From Scalesia atractyloides (taxonomy: Eukaryota; Streptophyta; Magnoliopsida; Asterales; Asteraceae): a DNA stretch of 64,000 bases. This document shows, in pieces, positions 23,340 through 36,003 of this stretch. The stretch lies in the NCBI GenBank assembly GCA_947069175.1, contig CAMTDV010000022.1, positions 34,969,476 to 35,033,475 of the forward strand, given 5' to 3'. A program made the position numbers and the translations under genes. Numbering within the stretch: position 1 is the stretch's first letter; the number at the start of each line of letters is the position of its first letter. Below the pieces are notes generated by a model that saw only the letters and a program-made list of their open reading frames with translations, made no database searches and had not been told where the DNA came from.

Positions 23340-23765
23340 GGCTGTTCTAAGGTTTCTGCTATTGTTCCGGATAAACATCAAGGATTTCAGATAGAAGGAT
23401 TGCATCTCGGATTATAAGTGAAGCATTTTGTTTAGAAAAACTTGCATCTCGGATCCTAAGTGAAGCATCTCGGATTAGAAAACTTGCATTTCGGATCAGA
23501 ACACTACATCTCAGATCCAAAAAGGTTGTATTTTGGATCAGAACAGTGCATCTCGGATCATTGGTGTTGATCTCGGACCATCTCGGATAAATATCATCTC
23601 GGATAAACATTGTTTTGGAACATTTCGAATCACTGTTCCGAGTTACCATTTCGGATAACTCATCTCGGAACATCTCGGATAGTATCTCGAATCACCATCT
23701 CGGATTTGCATCTCGAACCACTGTTTCGAATTCGGTACTGTTCCGAGTTGAACTCGAATAGGTGG
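23340..23765 (+). repeat. CATYTCGRAT motif array in the E4 leader
   Basis: About eighteen variants of CATCTCGGAT or CATTTCGAAT occur within about 370 bases at irregular spacing, interleaved with TGTTCCGAGT. Degenerate members such as TTTTGGAT and TCTCAGAT are what CpG deamination of the core would give. The array lies in the untranslated leader between the primer site and gag, so it is present in both DNA and genomic RNA. Confidence 0.85.
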
Positions 23766-24012
23766 AAAGTTAACCAGCTGACGTAATCGGAGATAAACGT
23801 TTTCGAACATAGAATTTGATCCGTAAACAATTTTGACAAATCGACTGTACGGTTAGACTCGTGTGATTTTTAGGACAAAAATAATTCCTAAAACGGTCTC
23901 GGACATTATATATCATTGGATTCGTATTGCCAAGACGAGTCTAACGGTATATTTTGGTAAACACACTTTTCGGACAATTTTTAAACGTTTCTAGCGAGCC
24001 GGTTCGGTAAGA

Positions 24013-26940
24013 ATGTCAAATATGTCAAACTTGAATGAATTGTTGAGAATGCAGCATGAGGCAGGCATGACTAACAAACCGCCAAAGATGTTGAAGGTAG
24101 AGAATTATCTTACATGGAAGGATAGATTTCAGTCGTTCATTGAATATCAGGAGACACGGATGTGGATCTGTATTCAAGATGGGTACGTAAACCCAACTCA
24201 TGACTTTGAAGGCAGACAATGGGTCACTGCCTATGTAAAATGTCAGAGGTAGATAAGAGAATGTATGAGTCTGAGAAGAAGGCCTTAGCTGCATAAAGAT
24301 GTCTTTATCTGATGGCATCAAACATACATTCAAGTGATATACTACTTCAAAAGAGATGTGGGATGCTCTAGAGAAGAGGTATGAGGGTAATCCTGATGTG
24401 AAGAAAAACAAAGTTGACTTGCTGAAGAAGCAATTGGTTGTCTTTAAAGGCATGAGAAATGAGTCCCTCGAAGATATCATCATGAGATACTATCATCTAA
24501 TGTCATAAATGGGCAATTATGACATAGAGGGGATATACGGATGTTGAGATAAATGATAAGTTGCTAGATGCTTTACCTGCCAAATGGGATATTTATACTC
24601 TTATGATAAAGGGTGAAGTTGATTATAAAGATAAAGACTAGGTAGAGGTTGTTGGGAAACTAAGAGCTTATGAGCTCAACATGAAGAAGAAGAAGAGGAA
24701 ACTGGATATGATCAGGTTCAAGATCCTGGGAATTTATAAAGGGATTCCATCTTCATCTTCCAACAATGCTTCAAGTGATTCAGCAACTGCATTTCTCTCA
24801 TGTGAAAATGAGCATGTTGTGACAAATGCTGATGGTGATGTATGTTTTGTAGCTGCTTCAGGAGGATCGTTAGGGGCAAAGAATAACAATCTAGCAATAA
24901 TAACAGCAGTACAAGGTCTATGCCTTTGAGTGTCAAGGCTGCTGAAGATCATCTGGCCTTGGTTGCTTCATTCGTTGCTTCATATGAGAACTACATTCAG
25001 GGAAGAATATAGGATCCTGCTACTTTTGATGAAGATTATGATGAGATTGAGCCTGATGACCTAGAGGAGATGGATTTACAATGGCAGATGGCATGATCTC
25101 TAGAAGAGTGAAGATGGTTCATGAATAGGACGGGAAGAAAGTTCGTTGGAAAGAATGTAGGTTTTGTAAGTCTAAAGCGAGGTGTTACAATTGTCAAAAT
25201 CACAGACACTTTGCTAGAGAATGTCAAAGACCTAAGACTAAATTTCGTTCTAACTCATCTTTTCAAGATTCTCCTGGTCATAGTTCAAGCAACAGGAATG
25301 CATCAACTAATACTGGATCAAAGGCCTTGATATCTACTTCTAGAGAAGGTTCTTATGATTGGAGTGTTCATCTGGAAGGTGATGACAATGCCACACAGAC
25401 TTCATGGCTGAGATAGCCCCAATTGACGATGTAGAAGAAAAGGCTGATGCTGAGGTAGAGCAAGAGACTGTACCTAAAAAAGTTGATGATGATCAGACGA
25501 CTGAAGTTCATGAAGAAAACACAAAGTCTGATGTAGAAAGGATGTTGCAGATAAGAAGATAGCTGCAGATTTTGCTGCTTTCATGGCTGATCTAAGCAAA
25601 TCAATAGGAGAGGTATATTTTAACTCTGGTAGTTTTGTCTGCTTAAAATGTCGTGAACTGCAAAGTGAAGTTGACAGGTTAAGAAAACAAAACCAAAGTC
25701 TGGTAAATGAGCTCTCGAGAGTAAAAGAATCAAACTTTTTCGTAAAAAGAAATGAGTCATTATATTTGAAGAAAATTAAGGGGTTATGAAGAAGAAGTCA
25801 ACATTTTAACCTGTAAACTAAATGAAAAACATCAAATTATTGACTTAGCTCATGATACGATGAGTGAGAAAACAAAAGAGATTTCTGAAAAATACAAAGA
25901 GTTTTTAAAGCACAACTGAAAATTTGTGAACTTGAAAAGAAATTTAATCAATTCAGAGATTCATCTTTTGTAATGAAACATATGATGAATGGCTTGAAGA
26001 AAAGTAATGACAAGACTAGTGTGGGCTTCAAAGGTTTCAATGAAGTTGCACCACCTCTTGGTCATGACTATTCTTTCTTGCCAGATGAGGAAGAGCTAAG
26101 AGACTTTGGGTCAACTACACCTAGTAGTTCCACATCAGGGTTTGTGGGTGTGTCTGAACATGATGATGTAAGAGCCAACAAGGATAATAACATGGAACCG
26201 GTTTTGAAAACAAATAATGCACACCCTAAGAATAAAAGGCAATTTTTGTTAAAAAAATTGATTTTGTTAAAGGGAGTGATATGAAAGAAGAAACCTCTGT
26301 TATTGAAAGTTAGTCAAATGTGCAGTTTGTAAAAATAAAAACACAGAAAAATCAGAAATTGAGCTAACTAAACAAGATCCTTCAAAGGCATCATCATCAT
26401 CGTCACCTTCACCTGATGGATCTAAACTAGAGACTTCACTTAAGAAGTCTTCGGCTAGAAGATCGTGCTTCAAATGTCACACCAAGGGACATGTTGCTAG
26501 CTAATGTCCTAAAAAAAGAATGAAGCACAAGTGACTGAGAGAAAGAGAGAAAACTCACAGAAAAGATTGGTGATGGTGAGCAGAAAGTTTCTAACTCACC
26601 AAAGACATCTGGTCCCAAGAAACAGAGTGTTGCAATTGGTGTAGATAAGGTTGAAAAAGGAACTCACCAAGTTCCTCGTTTTCAAAGAAATCAACCAAGG
26701 TTTCAGCCTAAATCTACATCAGCTAGATATGAAAGACTAAAAGTAGTTCACCAAGAATGAATAACTTTAATAGTCAATTAAGTAATTTCAGAAGTCAAGG
26801 TCAATATCAAAGTCGATATCAGAATGTTGGTAATCGAAATTTATATAACAAGGGATTTAGAAATTATCACAATCGAAAATTCATGGAATTAAAACCCAAA
26901 TTTCCAAAGATCACAGAGTCCAAACAGGTATAGGAAACCT
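24013..26940 (+). pseudogene. E4 gag with two separated zinc knuckles
   Basis: The start at 24013 gives MSNMSNLNELLRMQ, followed by PPKMLKVENYLTWKDRFQSF, a typical copia gag beginning. Stops follow near 24252. The first knuckle, CYNCQNHRHFAREC, is at 25183-25224. A coiled-coil-like segment lies at 25583-25960, with LKCRELQSEVDRLRKQNQSL. The second knuckle, CFKCHTKGHVAS, a stop and a final C, is at 26466-26507. The wide separation of the two knuckles by a coiled coil mirrors E1. Confidence 0.85.
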
Positions 26941-27089
26941 CAGGACCAAAGATTGAGTGGAAATCAAAAACTATTTCCATCATTAGGTCTGAGATCCAAG
27001 ACTTTAGTTAGAAGTGATGGATATTGGATGGATGTTCCAGTGGTTGATGAATCAGGAAGACCCAAGACCATTAAGGCTTGGATCCCCCA

Positions 27090-28740
27090 ATCTAACTAAT
27101 TTCTGTTTGTTTGTGAAGGAGTGCTAAGGAGGATTATCAACCTGTGGTATGTTGATAGTGGCTGCTCCAGGCACACGAAAGGGGATGTGAGATTGTTGAC
27201 TGAGTTTAAAAATAGATGGAGATTCCGTGAATTTTGCAGGTGCAAAAGGAGGTAACATTACTGGTCAAGGAAAAGTGACAAATGGGAAGATCACACTAGC
27301 CAAGGTGAACTATGTCAAGCAGCTGAAGCACAAGGGTCACTCGGTCCATTTTACTAAGTATGAAGCTTTGGTGTTGAAACCGGGTTTGGTAATACCGGAT
27401 GATTGGATAGTGATGAGAGCCCCAAGGAGGAATGACACTTATGTCACATGAGTGCTAAAAATGCTTCTCCAGTGGTAGCGTGTTTATTGTCAAAGGCATC
27501 TGAGGCAGAGTCAATGTTGTGGCACAAATGCATGGCCCACATCTACTACTGAAAAATGAATTACATAATTAAAAATGGTTAGTGGAAGGGGTGCCAGTGC
27601 AGAGGTTTCACGTGGAAGATAAATGTCTTCCATGTCAAAAAGGAAAATAACATAAGAAACCTCACATGTCCAAAATAGTAAATTCCATAGAGCCCCTTAT
27701 GAATTACTTCATATGGATCTATTCGGTCTAGTGAACGTAGGGAGCATAGGTGGAAAGTACTATTGTTTGGTTGTCACAGATGATACCCATGGTATTCATG
27801 GGTTTTCTTTTTAAGTACAAAAGATGAGACAGCGGAGATGCTGATAGATATTTTTACAAAATTGGAAAATGTCCATGATGCACGGATCAAGAGGATAAGG
27901 AGTGATAATGGCACAGAGTTCAAGAATCAGATTCTGGATCTCTATTGTCTTCGCAAGGGAATTGAACATCAATATTCTGCTCCTTATACACCTCAACATA
28001 ATGGAGTTGCTAAGAGGAAAAAATAGGACGTTGATTGAAGCCGCTAGGACTATGCTTTCTGATTCAAAGCTTCCAGTTCTTTTCTAGGGAGAAGTTGTGA
28101 ATACAGATTGTTATGTCCTAAACAAAGTTTTACCGGTTAAACGGTTTAACAAAACATGTCATGAACTAATGTTTAACTGGAAACCAAACTTGAAAGACTT
28201 TGAATCTTTTGGATTACCCTGCACAATAGTGCGAAATAAAGATAAACAAAAATCGGTAGGTAGCTTACGAGGGCTACTTTCTAGGTTATGTGCCTGGAAC
28301 ACCGAAAATAAGGGTTTGTAATCTAAAAACTGGTAAAATTGAGGTTGTATCTAACATTGAAATCACTAGTTATTCACCTCAACAATCAACGAGTGAGTCT
28401 GCTATATTATATGATTATCACAGTGTTTTTAAATCATTTAATACTCCAGAGTTTTTCAATGCAGATGAGTCTCAAGTGATTCAAACTGTGATCAGTGATG
28501 AAGAGGGTGACTTCATGCCAAGATCGAGTATATCGATGACAGATGCTCCAAAAACTTCCTCTAATGTTGCTGCACAAGATTCAAGTGATAGTGAGTCTGA
28601 ACCTATTCAAGGGGAGGACTTTACTAATCCGTTTACTAATGAGAAAATTCAGGGGGAGGTTGTATCTAATTTGGGAGATAACTTAGTTGTTGGACACCAT
28701 TGCAACTACACGCGCAAACAGAGATCATCCAGTTGAGAAC
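27090..28740 (+). pseudogene. E4 protease and integrase
   Basis: The protease signature WYVDSGCSRHTKG lies at about 27146-27184. The segment 27227-27451 continues the protease. A damaged pre-integrase region is at 27510-27660. The integrase core has IRSDNGTEF at about 27895. The third motif reads TPQHNGVAKRKK (about 27987-28022), so the catalytic Glu is replaced by Lys, a single G-to-A change. The C-terminal region and linker extend to 28736. Integrase from this copy would be inactive even without the stops. Confidence 0.87.
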
Positions 28741-28879
28741 ATCATAGGTGATGCTGGTGCAGGTGTTCAAACAAGAAGAGGTGTGATCGAAGGTTCTCGT
28801 TTATTTACTTCGATTCAGAAGACTGGGATGATAAACGAGTGTTTGATAAACGACTAGGATGATAACGACTGGGATGATA

Positions 28880-30415
28880 AACAAGTGTTTGTATGTTGTT
28901 TTATTCACATGGCTCTTAAAGATAATTCATGGGTTGAAGCGATGCAAGAGGAGTTAGCTCAATTCAAGAAATTGAAAGTTTGGGAGTCAGTCGTCTTGCC
29001 AGAAGGAGAAAAGGAAATAGGCACCAAGTGGGTGTTTAAGTGCAAGAAAGATGACCGAGGGATTGTGACAAGGAAGAAGGCCCAGGTTAGTGGTGAAAGG
29101 ATTCAATCAGCAAGAAGGGATTAATTACAATGAAGTGGTTGCACCGGTAGCAAGGTTGGAATCAATTCGTCTGTTTCTAGCTTTTGCTTCATTCAAGGGC
29201 TTCAAAGTTTACCAACTTGATGTGAAGAGTGCTTTTCTTTACAGGAAAGTCCAAGAAGTGGTGTATGTCTCACAACCATATGGTTTTACTGATCCAGATT
29301 ATCCAGATCGAGTCTATCGACTTATAAGGCATTGTATGGATTGCATCAGGCACCTAGAGCGTGGTATGAAACACTGTCAGCACCTTTGTTAAAGAATGAA
29401 TTTGAAAGAGATCAGATTGACAATACACTTTTCATCAAGAGAAAGAAGGAAGACTTTCTGCTGGTACAGGTATACGTAGATGATATTATTTTTGGGTCAT
29501 TTGATGAGAACATGTGTCAGGAATTTGAGGAAGTGAGGAAGAGCAAGTTCGAAATGAGTGCGATGGGTGAACTGTCTTACTTTGTGGGTTTACAAGTTGA
29601 ACAGAAGAAGGATGGGATGTTTATACATCAGACGAAGTACGTGTATGACATTTTGTCTCGTTTCAAAATGGAAGATTGCGCTACTTTCAACACTCCTATC
29701 TACGAGAATCACAATCTTGGTCCAGATCATGAGAGTGTGGATGATGATGATCTAACTCGGTACAGGGCAATGATTGGTTCTCTAATGTGTTTGACTGCTT
29801 CAACATCAGACATCATGTTCGCAGTGTGTCATTGTGCTAGATATCAAGCGAATCCAAAAGAGTCACATATGATAGCGGTGAAACGGATTCTTCGTTATTT
29901 GAAGGGGAAACCTAAAATTGGGTTATGGTATCCAGCTGCTAGTGATTTGAAGTTTGTTTCTTTCACTGAGTTGAAGGATACAAATCAACCAGAAAGTCTA
30001 CCACAAGTGATTGTCAGTTCCTAGGAGGGAAGATCGTGTCATGGCAATGCAAGAAGTAGTCTTGCGTGTCTACCTCTATGTGTGATGCTGAATATATTGT
30101 TGCGGGTAGTTGTGTTGCTCTCAGGTTCTCTGGATACAACAGCAGATGCATGATTACGGTTTGAATTTCACTCGTACTCCTATTATGATAAACAATAATG
30201 TCACTATTTCAATCACAAACAATCCCGTAAAACACAGTCGTACAAAACATATTGACATTCGTCATCATTTTATACGGGATTGTGCTGAAAAAAAATTAAT
30301 TGAACTGCATAGAGTTGACATACTAGATAATCTGGCAGATCTTTACACAAAAGTATTTGACATGGCTCGTTTTGAACATCTAGTCGAACTCAACGGGATG
30401 AGGAATCCTGAATAA
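28880..30415 (+). pseudogene. E4 reverse transcriptase and RNase H
   Basis: RT begins at about 28909 with MALKDNSWVEAMQEELAQFKK. VKGFNQQEGINY and YQLDVKSAFLYRKV follow. Frame changes occur near 29090 and 29340. The open stretch 29332-30024 contains LVQVYVDDIIFGS, MSAMGELSYFVGLQV and the thumb region. RNase H ends at 30415 with HIDIRHHFIRDC and FDMARFEHLVELNGM. It is the best-preserved RT in the window. Confidence 0.9.
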
Positions 30416-31757
30416 CCAGTTTTCCATAAGAATTCTATAATACTTTACTATGTTTCAAAAATGAAAATATAAAAATATAGAAAATAAAAAATGAGTTTTC
30501 ACAGTGGGGAAAAGAAGAAATGATAGTACATCAGCAAGTTAGACTGTCACACTTAAATTAAAATTAAATTGCTTACGTGTGATAGTAGCTTCATCATATG
30601 ATGTACAGGTAGGCAAAATGCATGAAATAATCAACTTACCTTGGTGATATAAAATAACGAATGGTATATGAGTGGATAACATATCAGTGGCATATGGTTT
30701 TATAACCTTAAATCTTGCGTTGATAGATTGCCAAGTCCGAGGTTTTGGGTCTTTATATCGTTATTTCATCCGGGGATATCAGGGTTGTCCTTCAGCTGCA
30801 TCCAGATATATGCGGACCTAGGCACAACCAGGATATCTTAAAAGAGCTAAAATGTCAAATCCTAGCATAAAGAGGATGAATTTCGGTATACTCACCTACT
30901 ACGAGGAATCTTTGTGCATACCTTGATCATGGGGGTATGTCCTGAAGTGGGACACACTAGTATATCAGTATAAAATTACCTTAACATATCACTAGGTAAT
31001 GGTGCTTGAAATGTTCATGTACTTTGTTTAAGTGGATAAACAATACTGGTAATCATCTAGAACTTCTTTTCATGAAAATTACATATAGAATTATTTAATA
31101 GTGTGAAAACAGTTTGATTTTGCTGATATGATCTTCTTCCCAATGATTCTCACAAAAACAGAGTGTTTATTATTTTGTTATTTATTTGCTTTCAGGAAAC
31201 ATAAAAATAAAAAAAAAATTCTTTTTCTTGTAAATTCTTAGCGTACGGAATATGGTTGTTCATGGAGGAGTTGTTACCGATAGTGGGAGACGGTGCTAGA
31301 AGATGAGTTCAAAATTTTAAAATCTTGTAGGTTCCGTGTGCTTAAAAACTTTGAGTGTGTGGTTTGAGTTGAAAATTCCATAATCTGTGATACAATTTTA
31401 CTATCTCTTGAATAATAATATTTTGTTAACTTGTGTTGAAAAATTCTTATGGTTTCTCAAGATGTTTGTTTTATAGTATACAGATTGTAGTAGTGTGTTG
31501 CTGAGAAGTTGAGTGAAGAGGAGTTTGCTTGGATACATGGTAGAATCTCCTTTCTACATTGCAGACAAAGTTGAAGAGTTTGAAGATTGCTATGCAAGTT
31601 TTAAACTTGAATTTACTCAAATGCTAATGATTTAGAAGATTTGGTAATTGGATGCATCAGCTTAGGGGGAGTCTGTAGCTGACAGAAGCTATCCAAAGAC
31701 CAAAGACGTTGATGATTGCAAGATGACTGAAGACAAAGTTGTTTTATGAAGCTATTG
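30416..31757 (+). other. E4 post-pol noncoding block
   Basis: No ORF of note. A purine run ACAGTGGGGAAAAGAAGAAA lies at 30501-30520. Bases 30715-30855 match E3 at 22470-22620. GGGGGTATGTCCTG and GGGACACACTAG at 30934-30960 match E3 near 32320 and E1 near 12485. Downstream come GTTTAAGTGGATAA (31027) and TGATATGATC (31123). A second purine run, TTAGGGGGAGTC, is at 31662-31673, 100 bases before the true polypurine tract. Confidence 0.75.
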
Positions 31758-31770
31758 TCAAGGGGGAGGT
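31758..31770 (+). promoter_or_regulatory. E4 polypurine tract
   Basis: TCAAGGGGGAGGT directly abuts the 3' LTR start TGTTGGTGC and serves as the plus-strand primer. Confidence 0.9.
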
Positions 31771-32248
31771 TGTTGGTGCATATTTGTGACAACAGCTTTT
31801 AGATTTGGTCTTTGGATATCTTGTAATTAGCAAAATGATAAACAATTAGTGGGTTGGGCTTTGTAATAGTTAGTTGTAGTGATTGGGCCAAACCAGTCCC
31901 ACATAATAGGGAGTGGTGGGCGAATTGGGCCTAGCCCTATTTGCAGCCCATGTGGTTAAACCCTAGCCTAGTTGCAAACCTGTCTCTATATAAATAGAGC
32001 TTTGCATTAGGGTTAGGGTTGCTTAGTTAGTTACTTCAGAGAGAGTTGAGAGAGAATTCGTAGAGAGATTCGCTTGGACGAATTCGTGTGATCTAGATTG
32101 ATTGGAACCGTTGTGATAGACAATCAATAAAGATCGGGTTTATTGTGATTTCTATTCTACTTGTATATCTGTGATAATCTTATCTAAGGACGCACTCTAG
32201 ATTGGATACATGATTCTGTGAAGATCCATACAGATTAGGGGACCTACA
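31771..32248 (+). repeat. E4 3' LTR
   Basis: It matches the 5' LTR over its whole length, with the same TATA box (about 31986-31997) and the same telo-box-like pairs (31958-31966 and 32006-32021). It ends GGGGACCTACA. Differences include small indels near 32140-32190. Confidence 0.92.
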
Positions 32249-32640
32249 TTAAAAATCAAAGGATGATCTCAGTATACTCACATGTTACGATGGACTGTTG
32301 TGCTTACCTTGATTGCGGGGGTATGCCTTGATATGGGACACACGGATGTCATAGTATACATATATCTAATTTAGTTATGAGGTTGAAAATTGACGGCTGG
32401 CGTGATAAGTTTAAGCAGACAAATATATCGGCAATGGTGTGGAACCGTCTGACTAAGCTCGTGCTGAAAATTGTTCCTTAATCGGTTCAAAATGGTTTGA
32501 TCCCTTGGCAATTTTTCTCATTTCACCTTTTATTATTATTTCATTACTATTATTATTATATTATATATGCCAAAGGGTTGCTCAGTTGGTTGGATCGTTG
32601 ACTTTGAAATGGAGTTACTGTTCAGAACAGGGAAACAAGT
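32249..32640 (+). other. E3 post-pol noncoding block, right part
   Basis: E3 resumes after E4. GGGGGTATGCCTTG and GGGACACACGG (32317-32347) continue the conserved block. GTTTAAGCAGACAA (32409) corresponds to GTTTAAGTGGATAA of E1 and E4. I see no coding potential. Confidence 0.7.
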
Positions 32641-33130
32641 GGGCCCACAACATTTCGAACAAAATTATTGTTTCAGTTAGGCTCACCTATCTAGGATGGG
32701 CCCACCCATTTCAGACTTACACACATTTCGAATTGCCACCATCTCGAAATGGGCCCACCATTTCGAATTGGCCCACCCATCTCGAATGGATACGAATTGG
32801 TTCCACCATTTCGGACCACTGTTCCGAAATGGGCAAGGTCCAGTGTCTCGAACAGGCCCAATTCGAATCTATATATTGTGCATTTCGAATCATTTCTAAT
32901 CATTTTGAACCCTTGACTCATTTCGGATCTCTCTCGGACAATCCATCTTGAACTCATAGGTGTTATATTTCCCTTGCATCTTGGATGGAACTCGGATGGA
33001 CTTAATAAGCATTTCGGATGGATCTCGGATGACTGCATGCATTTCGGATGGATCTCGGATCATATAGATTCATTTTGGATAATCATCCAAAATCTGACAT
33101 ATTCTTCCGAAATGTCAGGTATCTCTGATG
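32641..33130 (+). repeat. CATYTCGRAT motif array upstream of the E3 aORF
   Basis: More than fifteen variants of CATTTCGAAT, CATCTCGAAA and ATCTCGGAT occur, irregularly spaced and often followed by GGGCCCAC or GGATGG. The core matches the array in the E4 leader, but here it lies between the post-pol block and the aORF, the same relative place as the CGTACG array of E1. Confidence 0.82.
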
Positions 33131-33435
33131 ACTGAGAAGGGTTCATTTGAATTACCTTTGAACCCTTGTCCATTTGAAACACTGTTGACCCAGTTCAATT
33201 TGAATCAAGTAAACCAGTTCAATCTGTTTTGAATCTTTTCATTATTTGACTAGTTCAAAATTGTTTTGAACCTTTTAAACTGTTGACATGTATCGTTGAC
33301 CCCTTGACCCTTCTTTTGAACAACGTGGACTTGTTGACTTTTGACCCTTTTGATATAAGATTGAACGGTCATCAAGGTCAACTAAGTTAATTTTTTTATG
33401 ATGAAACTTAACGTTTTTGTACAAAAGTGTAGAAA

Positions 33436-36003
33436 ATGGCTCAAAAGATGATGGAAAAGTGTAAACTCGACGTGGAAGCATTTCACAATCAAGCGTGTTA
33501 CTTATCGGATCCTCTTGAAGACTATTACGAGATGTTTCATTCAATAATAGTCGGATTAAATTCTTTCCGTATCACACACGCTCTGAAGGTTAATCTAGTC
33601 ATTTGTGAAGATATGATTCAAGATTTCTGGTTGAACGCCGAAGTTAAAAGAAGTGGCGCTGAGTGGCAAAGGAACGATTGAGTCCAAGATTCAGAAGAAG
33701 GATATTGTTATTTCAGAAGAAGTGGTGCGTGAGGTATTAAAGATTGATGATCAGGCTCACCATCCAACATCATACGCTAAAGATAGAGTTGTTCAAGCTT
33801 TACGAGAATGAGCTACGAAGGCGCTTATCCAACTGTTTTGAAGAAGATGTTTCCACCATATTGGAGATTTCTAGCGCATATCAGAAAATAAAGGCGGCCT
33901 GGATCAGCTAAATGAAACACAAACGGCTGCATTAGTGCTCTGGTGAACGAATGGGATTACAACTTCTCCGTGTTTATTTTCGACAATATGAAGAACATGC
34001 TGGAGAATCCCAAGAAGAAGGTTTTCTGCTCTACCCAAGATTTGTTCAAATGATTCTCGATGAGAAGTATCCATATCTGATAAAAGGCACAAACTTCCTG
34101 AATTTGAAGCCTATGGGTCCAAGCTGCTTTGAAGCGGAATGCAAAAATCGGGATACTGCAAAGATAAAATTCACTAGAAAGTATGCTTTGGAGAAGCATG
34201 GAAAGTTCGGTCCAGTTATATCTGCTCTAAAACCGATAAACGCCACAGTGGCTGAAGAACATGATATACAAATCATTGGTTCTAAAAGGAATCCGGAACC
34301 TGAAGTGGAAGATCTAGTTACTGACGATGAAGAGATAGAGGATGAGTTGGAACATACAGAGTCAGAGAAAGTTAAGGAAACTGTTAGAGACCTGAACCTG
34401 ATATCTGCAGAGAATCTTGAAGTGTTGCTTGCCTCGTTACAAGGAGATCATGGGATCCCTCCTCCCAAAGTCGCTCCTATTAAAGAAATACAGACATATG
34501 ATAAGGCAATGAGAAAGCAAGAATCAAGGAAGAAGCAGAGAATTGAACCTGAAACCCCTGTTGAGCCCAAGCCCACAAGCTCGAGTACCTTTCATGCGCC
34601 AATTATGCAAGATGTCCCCATTACAGACACGCTAGAAACTTCTATCTTTGAAGCAACCACTGGATTACAGTCTGGAAGTTCTAGCGGCGCTTAAGTGGTG
34701 TGTTTATAGAACATGATGAGGCTGTTATGCGAATCGCTACAGAAAAAATGAAGTTTGTTGAGCAATCCGATAGTGATGATGATGAAGATGTGAATGTGAA
34801 GAAGCTGTAGCGAAAAGTGATCGTATTGGAACAAGATGCTGCATTAAAGGATGCTCAAATATCTTCTCTGCAAACACAAGTGACGATTAGGGATCAAGCA
34901 ATCGAACAGCTTCAAGGTGACGTAAGTTTGTTGATGGCAGAAATTTTTGAATTGAAAGAAAAGCTGCAAAAGAAGTTTGGTGGAGTATTCGCTAATAAAG
35001 ATGACGATCAAATGAATGTTGCACATCATGAATGTACTGCTGAAGAGAAAGTCGCAGCTGATGCTGAACGAGAAGCTGGTTTGAATGCTTATCTAGTTGC
35101 TGAGTAAACAAAGAAGAGAAAGCAAACACAAAAGAAACTGAGCAACAAGCAAATGCTAATTATGAAGAATCAAGATGTGGACCCACTTGATGAAAACTTC
35201 CAATTGAAAGATCCAACGAAAAAGTCTAAACGGTATATGATGGAGCTTGGATCGAGCATCTATGATAAGATCGGAAACAAATCAACGGTGGCTAGCAAGA
35301 AGTTCAATCATGACAAGGATATGTGGCTAAAACTCGTGAGAGCGTTCACAAAGAATATTACTCGAATCAGTCATAGTTTGAATCGTGGACAAAGATCGAC
35401 TTGCAAAACCTTCTACGCACAGCATCAGGTATAGTAAGCAAAATCCTACGAAAAGAAAAGGGGGGATACGAAATAACCATAGCGGATGCGTCAGATGGAT
35501 GTTGGGCATTTCATGCAAAACTCAAAAAGGAAGTGAAGAATAACTTCCCAACAATGAAAACTATTAAATCATACTTGAAAAGAAATCTTGGAGTTCGTGA
35601 TCCTCGTACAACAAGACAATGAAGTCAGTCATATGGCCGCCAACAGATAAAGAAAAGATCATTCCAGCTACTCCTAAATTTCCTAAGGGTGTACTCAAGA
35701 ACTTCCAGTTCTGGGCCTACGATCCAAAGATGGTTGAAGCTGTGATTGTAACAAAGGAAAAATCCTTCCGATTAGCTGCTACATTAGATCTTATAAGCTT
35801 TCATGAAAAGATATCAAGATTTTGGGTCAGCATCAGATTCGCACCAACGATAAAAATGAGATTTGTGCAACATCATGGACGAGCGCAGTGGCAAACGTGA
35901 TGGGAAGCAGATTGTACGTGGATGCCAGCTCGTTATTTGGAGGGAGTGCAGCTGGCGGATCTTCAGCTGAATGCACCACTAATACAGTAAACCTAGGGGG
36001 AGA
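33436..36003 (+). pseudogene. E3 accessory 3' ORF (aORF, lineage B)
   Basis: The start at 33436 gives MAQKMMEKCKLDVEAF. Successive broken frames (33436-33681, 33681-33900, 33951-34694, 34817-35107, 35153-35434, 35619-35900) describe one protein of about 850 residues. The N-terminal domain has EEVVREVLKIDD, MFPPYWRFLAHI, a segment ending YNFSVFIFDNMKN and LYPRFVQMILDEKYPYL. A Glu/Lys-rich and Pro-rich middle, a coiled-coil-like part (34817-34990, QTQVTIRDQAIEQLQGDV) and a C-terminal domain with NFQFWAYDPKMVEAVIV follow. The N-terminal motif order matches E1's aORF (FRYIAHFVIHAL, LPYDFSKVIF, CPRFIQMLLD). I know no characterised function. Confidence 0.8.

Larger units (their letters stand above)
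22777..32248 (+). mobile_element. E4: complete-structure Ty1/copia element without aORF (lineage B)
   Basis: Two LTRs (22777-23256 and 31771-32248), a primer site, gag with two knuckles, protease, integrase, RT, RNase H, a noncoding block and a polypurine tract give a full 9.47-kb structure. The LTRs are roughly 90% alike by eye, with several small indels. The flanking bases are gttaa at left and ttaaa at right, sharing only ttaa, so the expected 5-bp duplication is imperfect. Stops and frameshifts are frequent in all ORFs. No aORF lies between RNase H and the 3' LTR. Confidence 0.92.
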
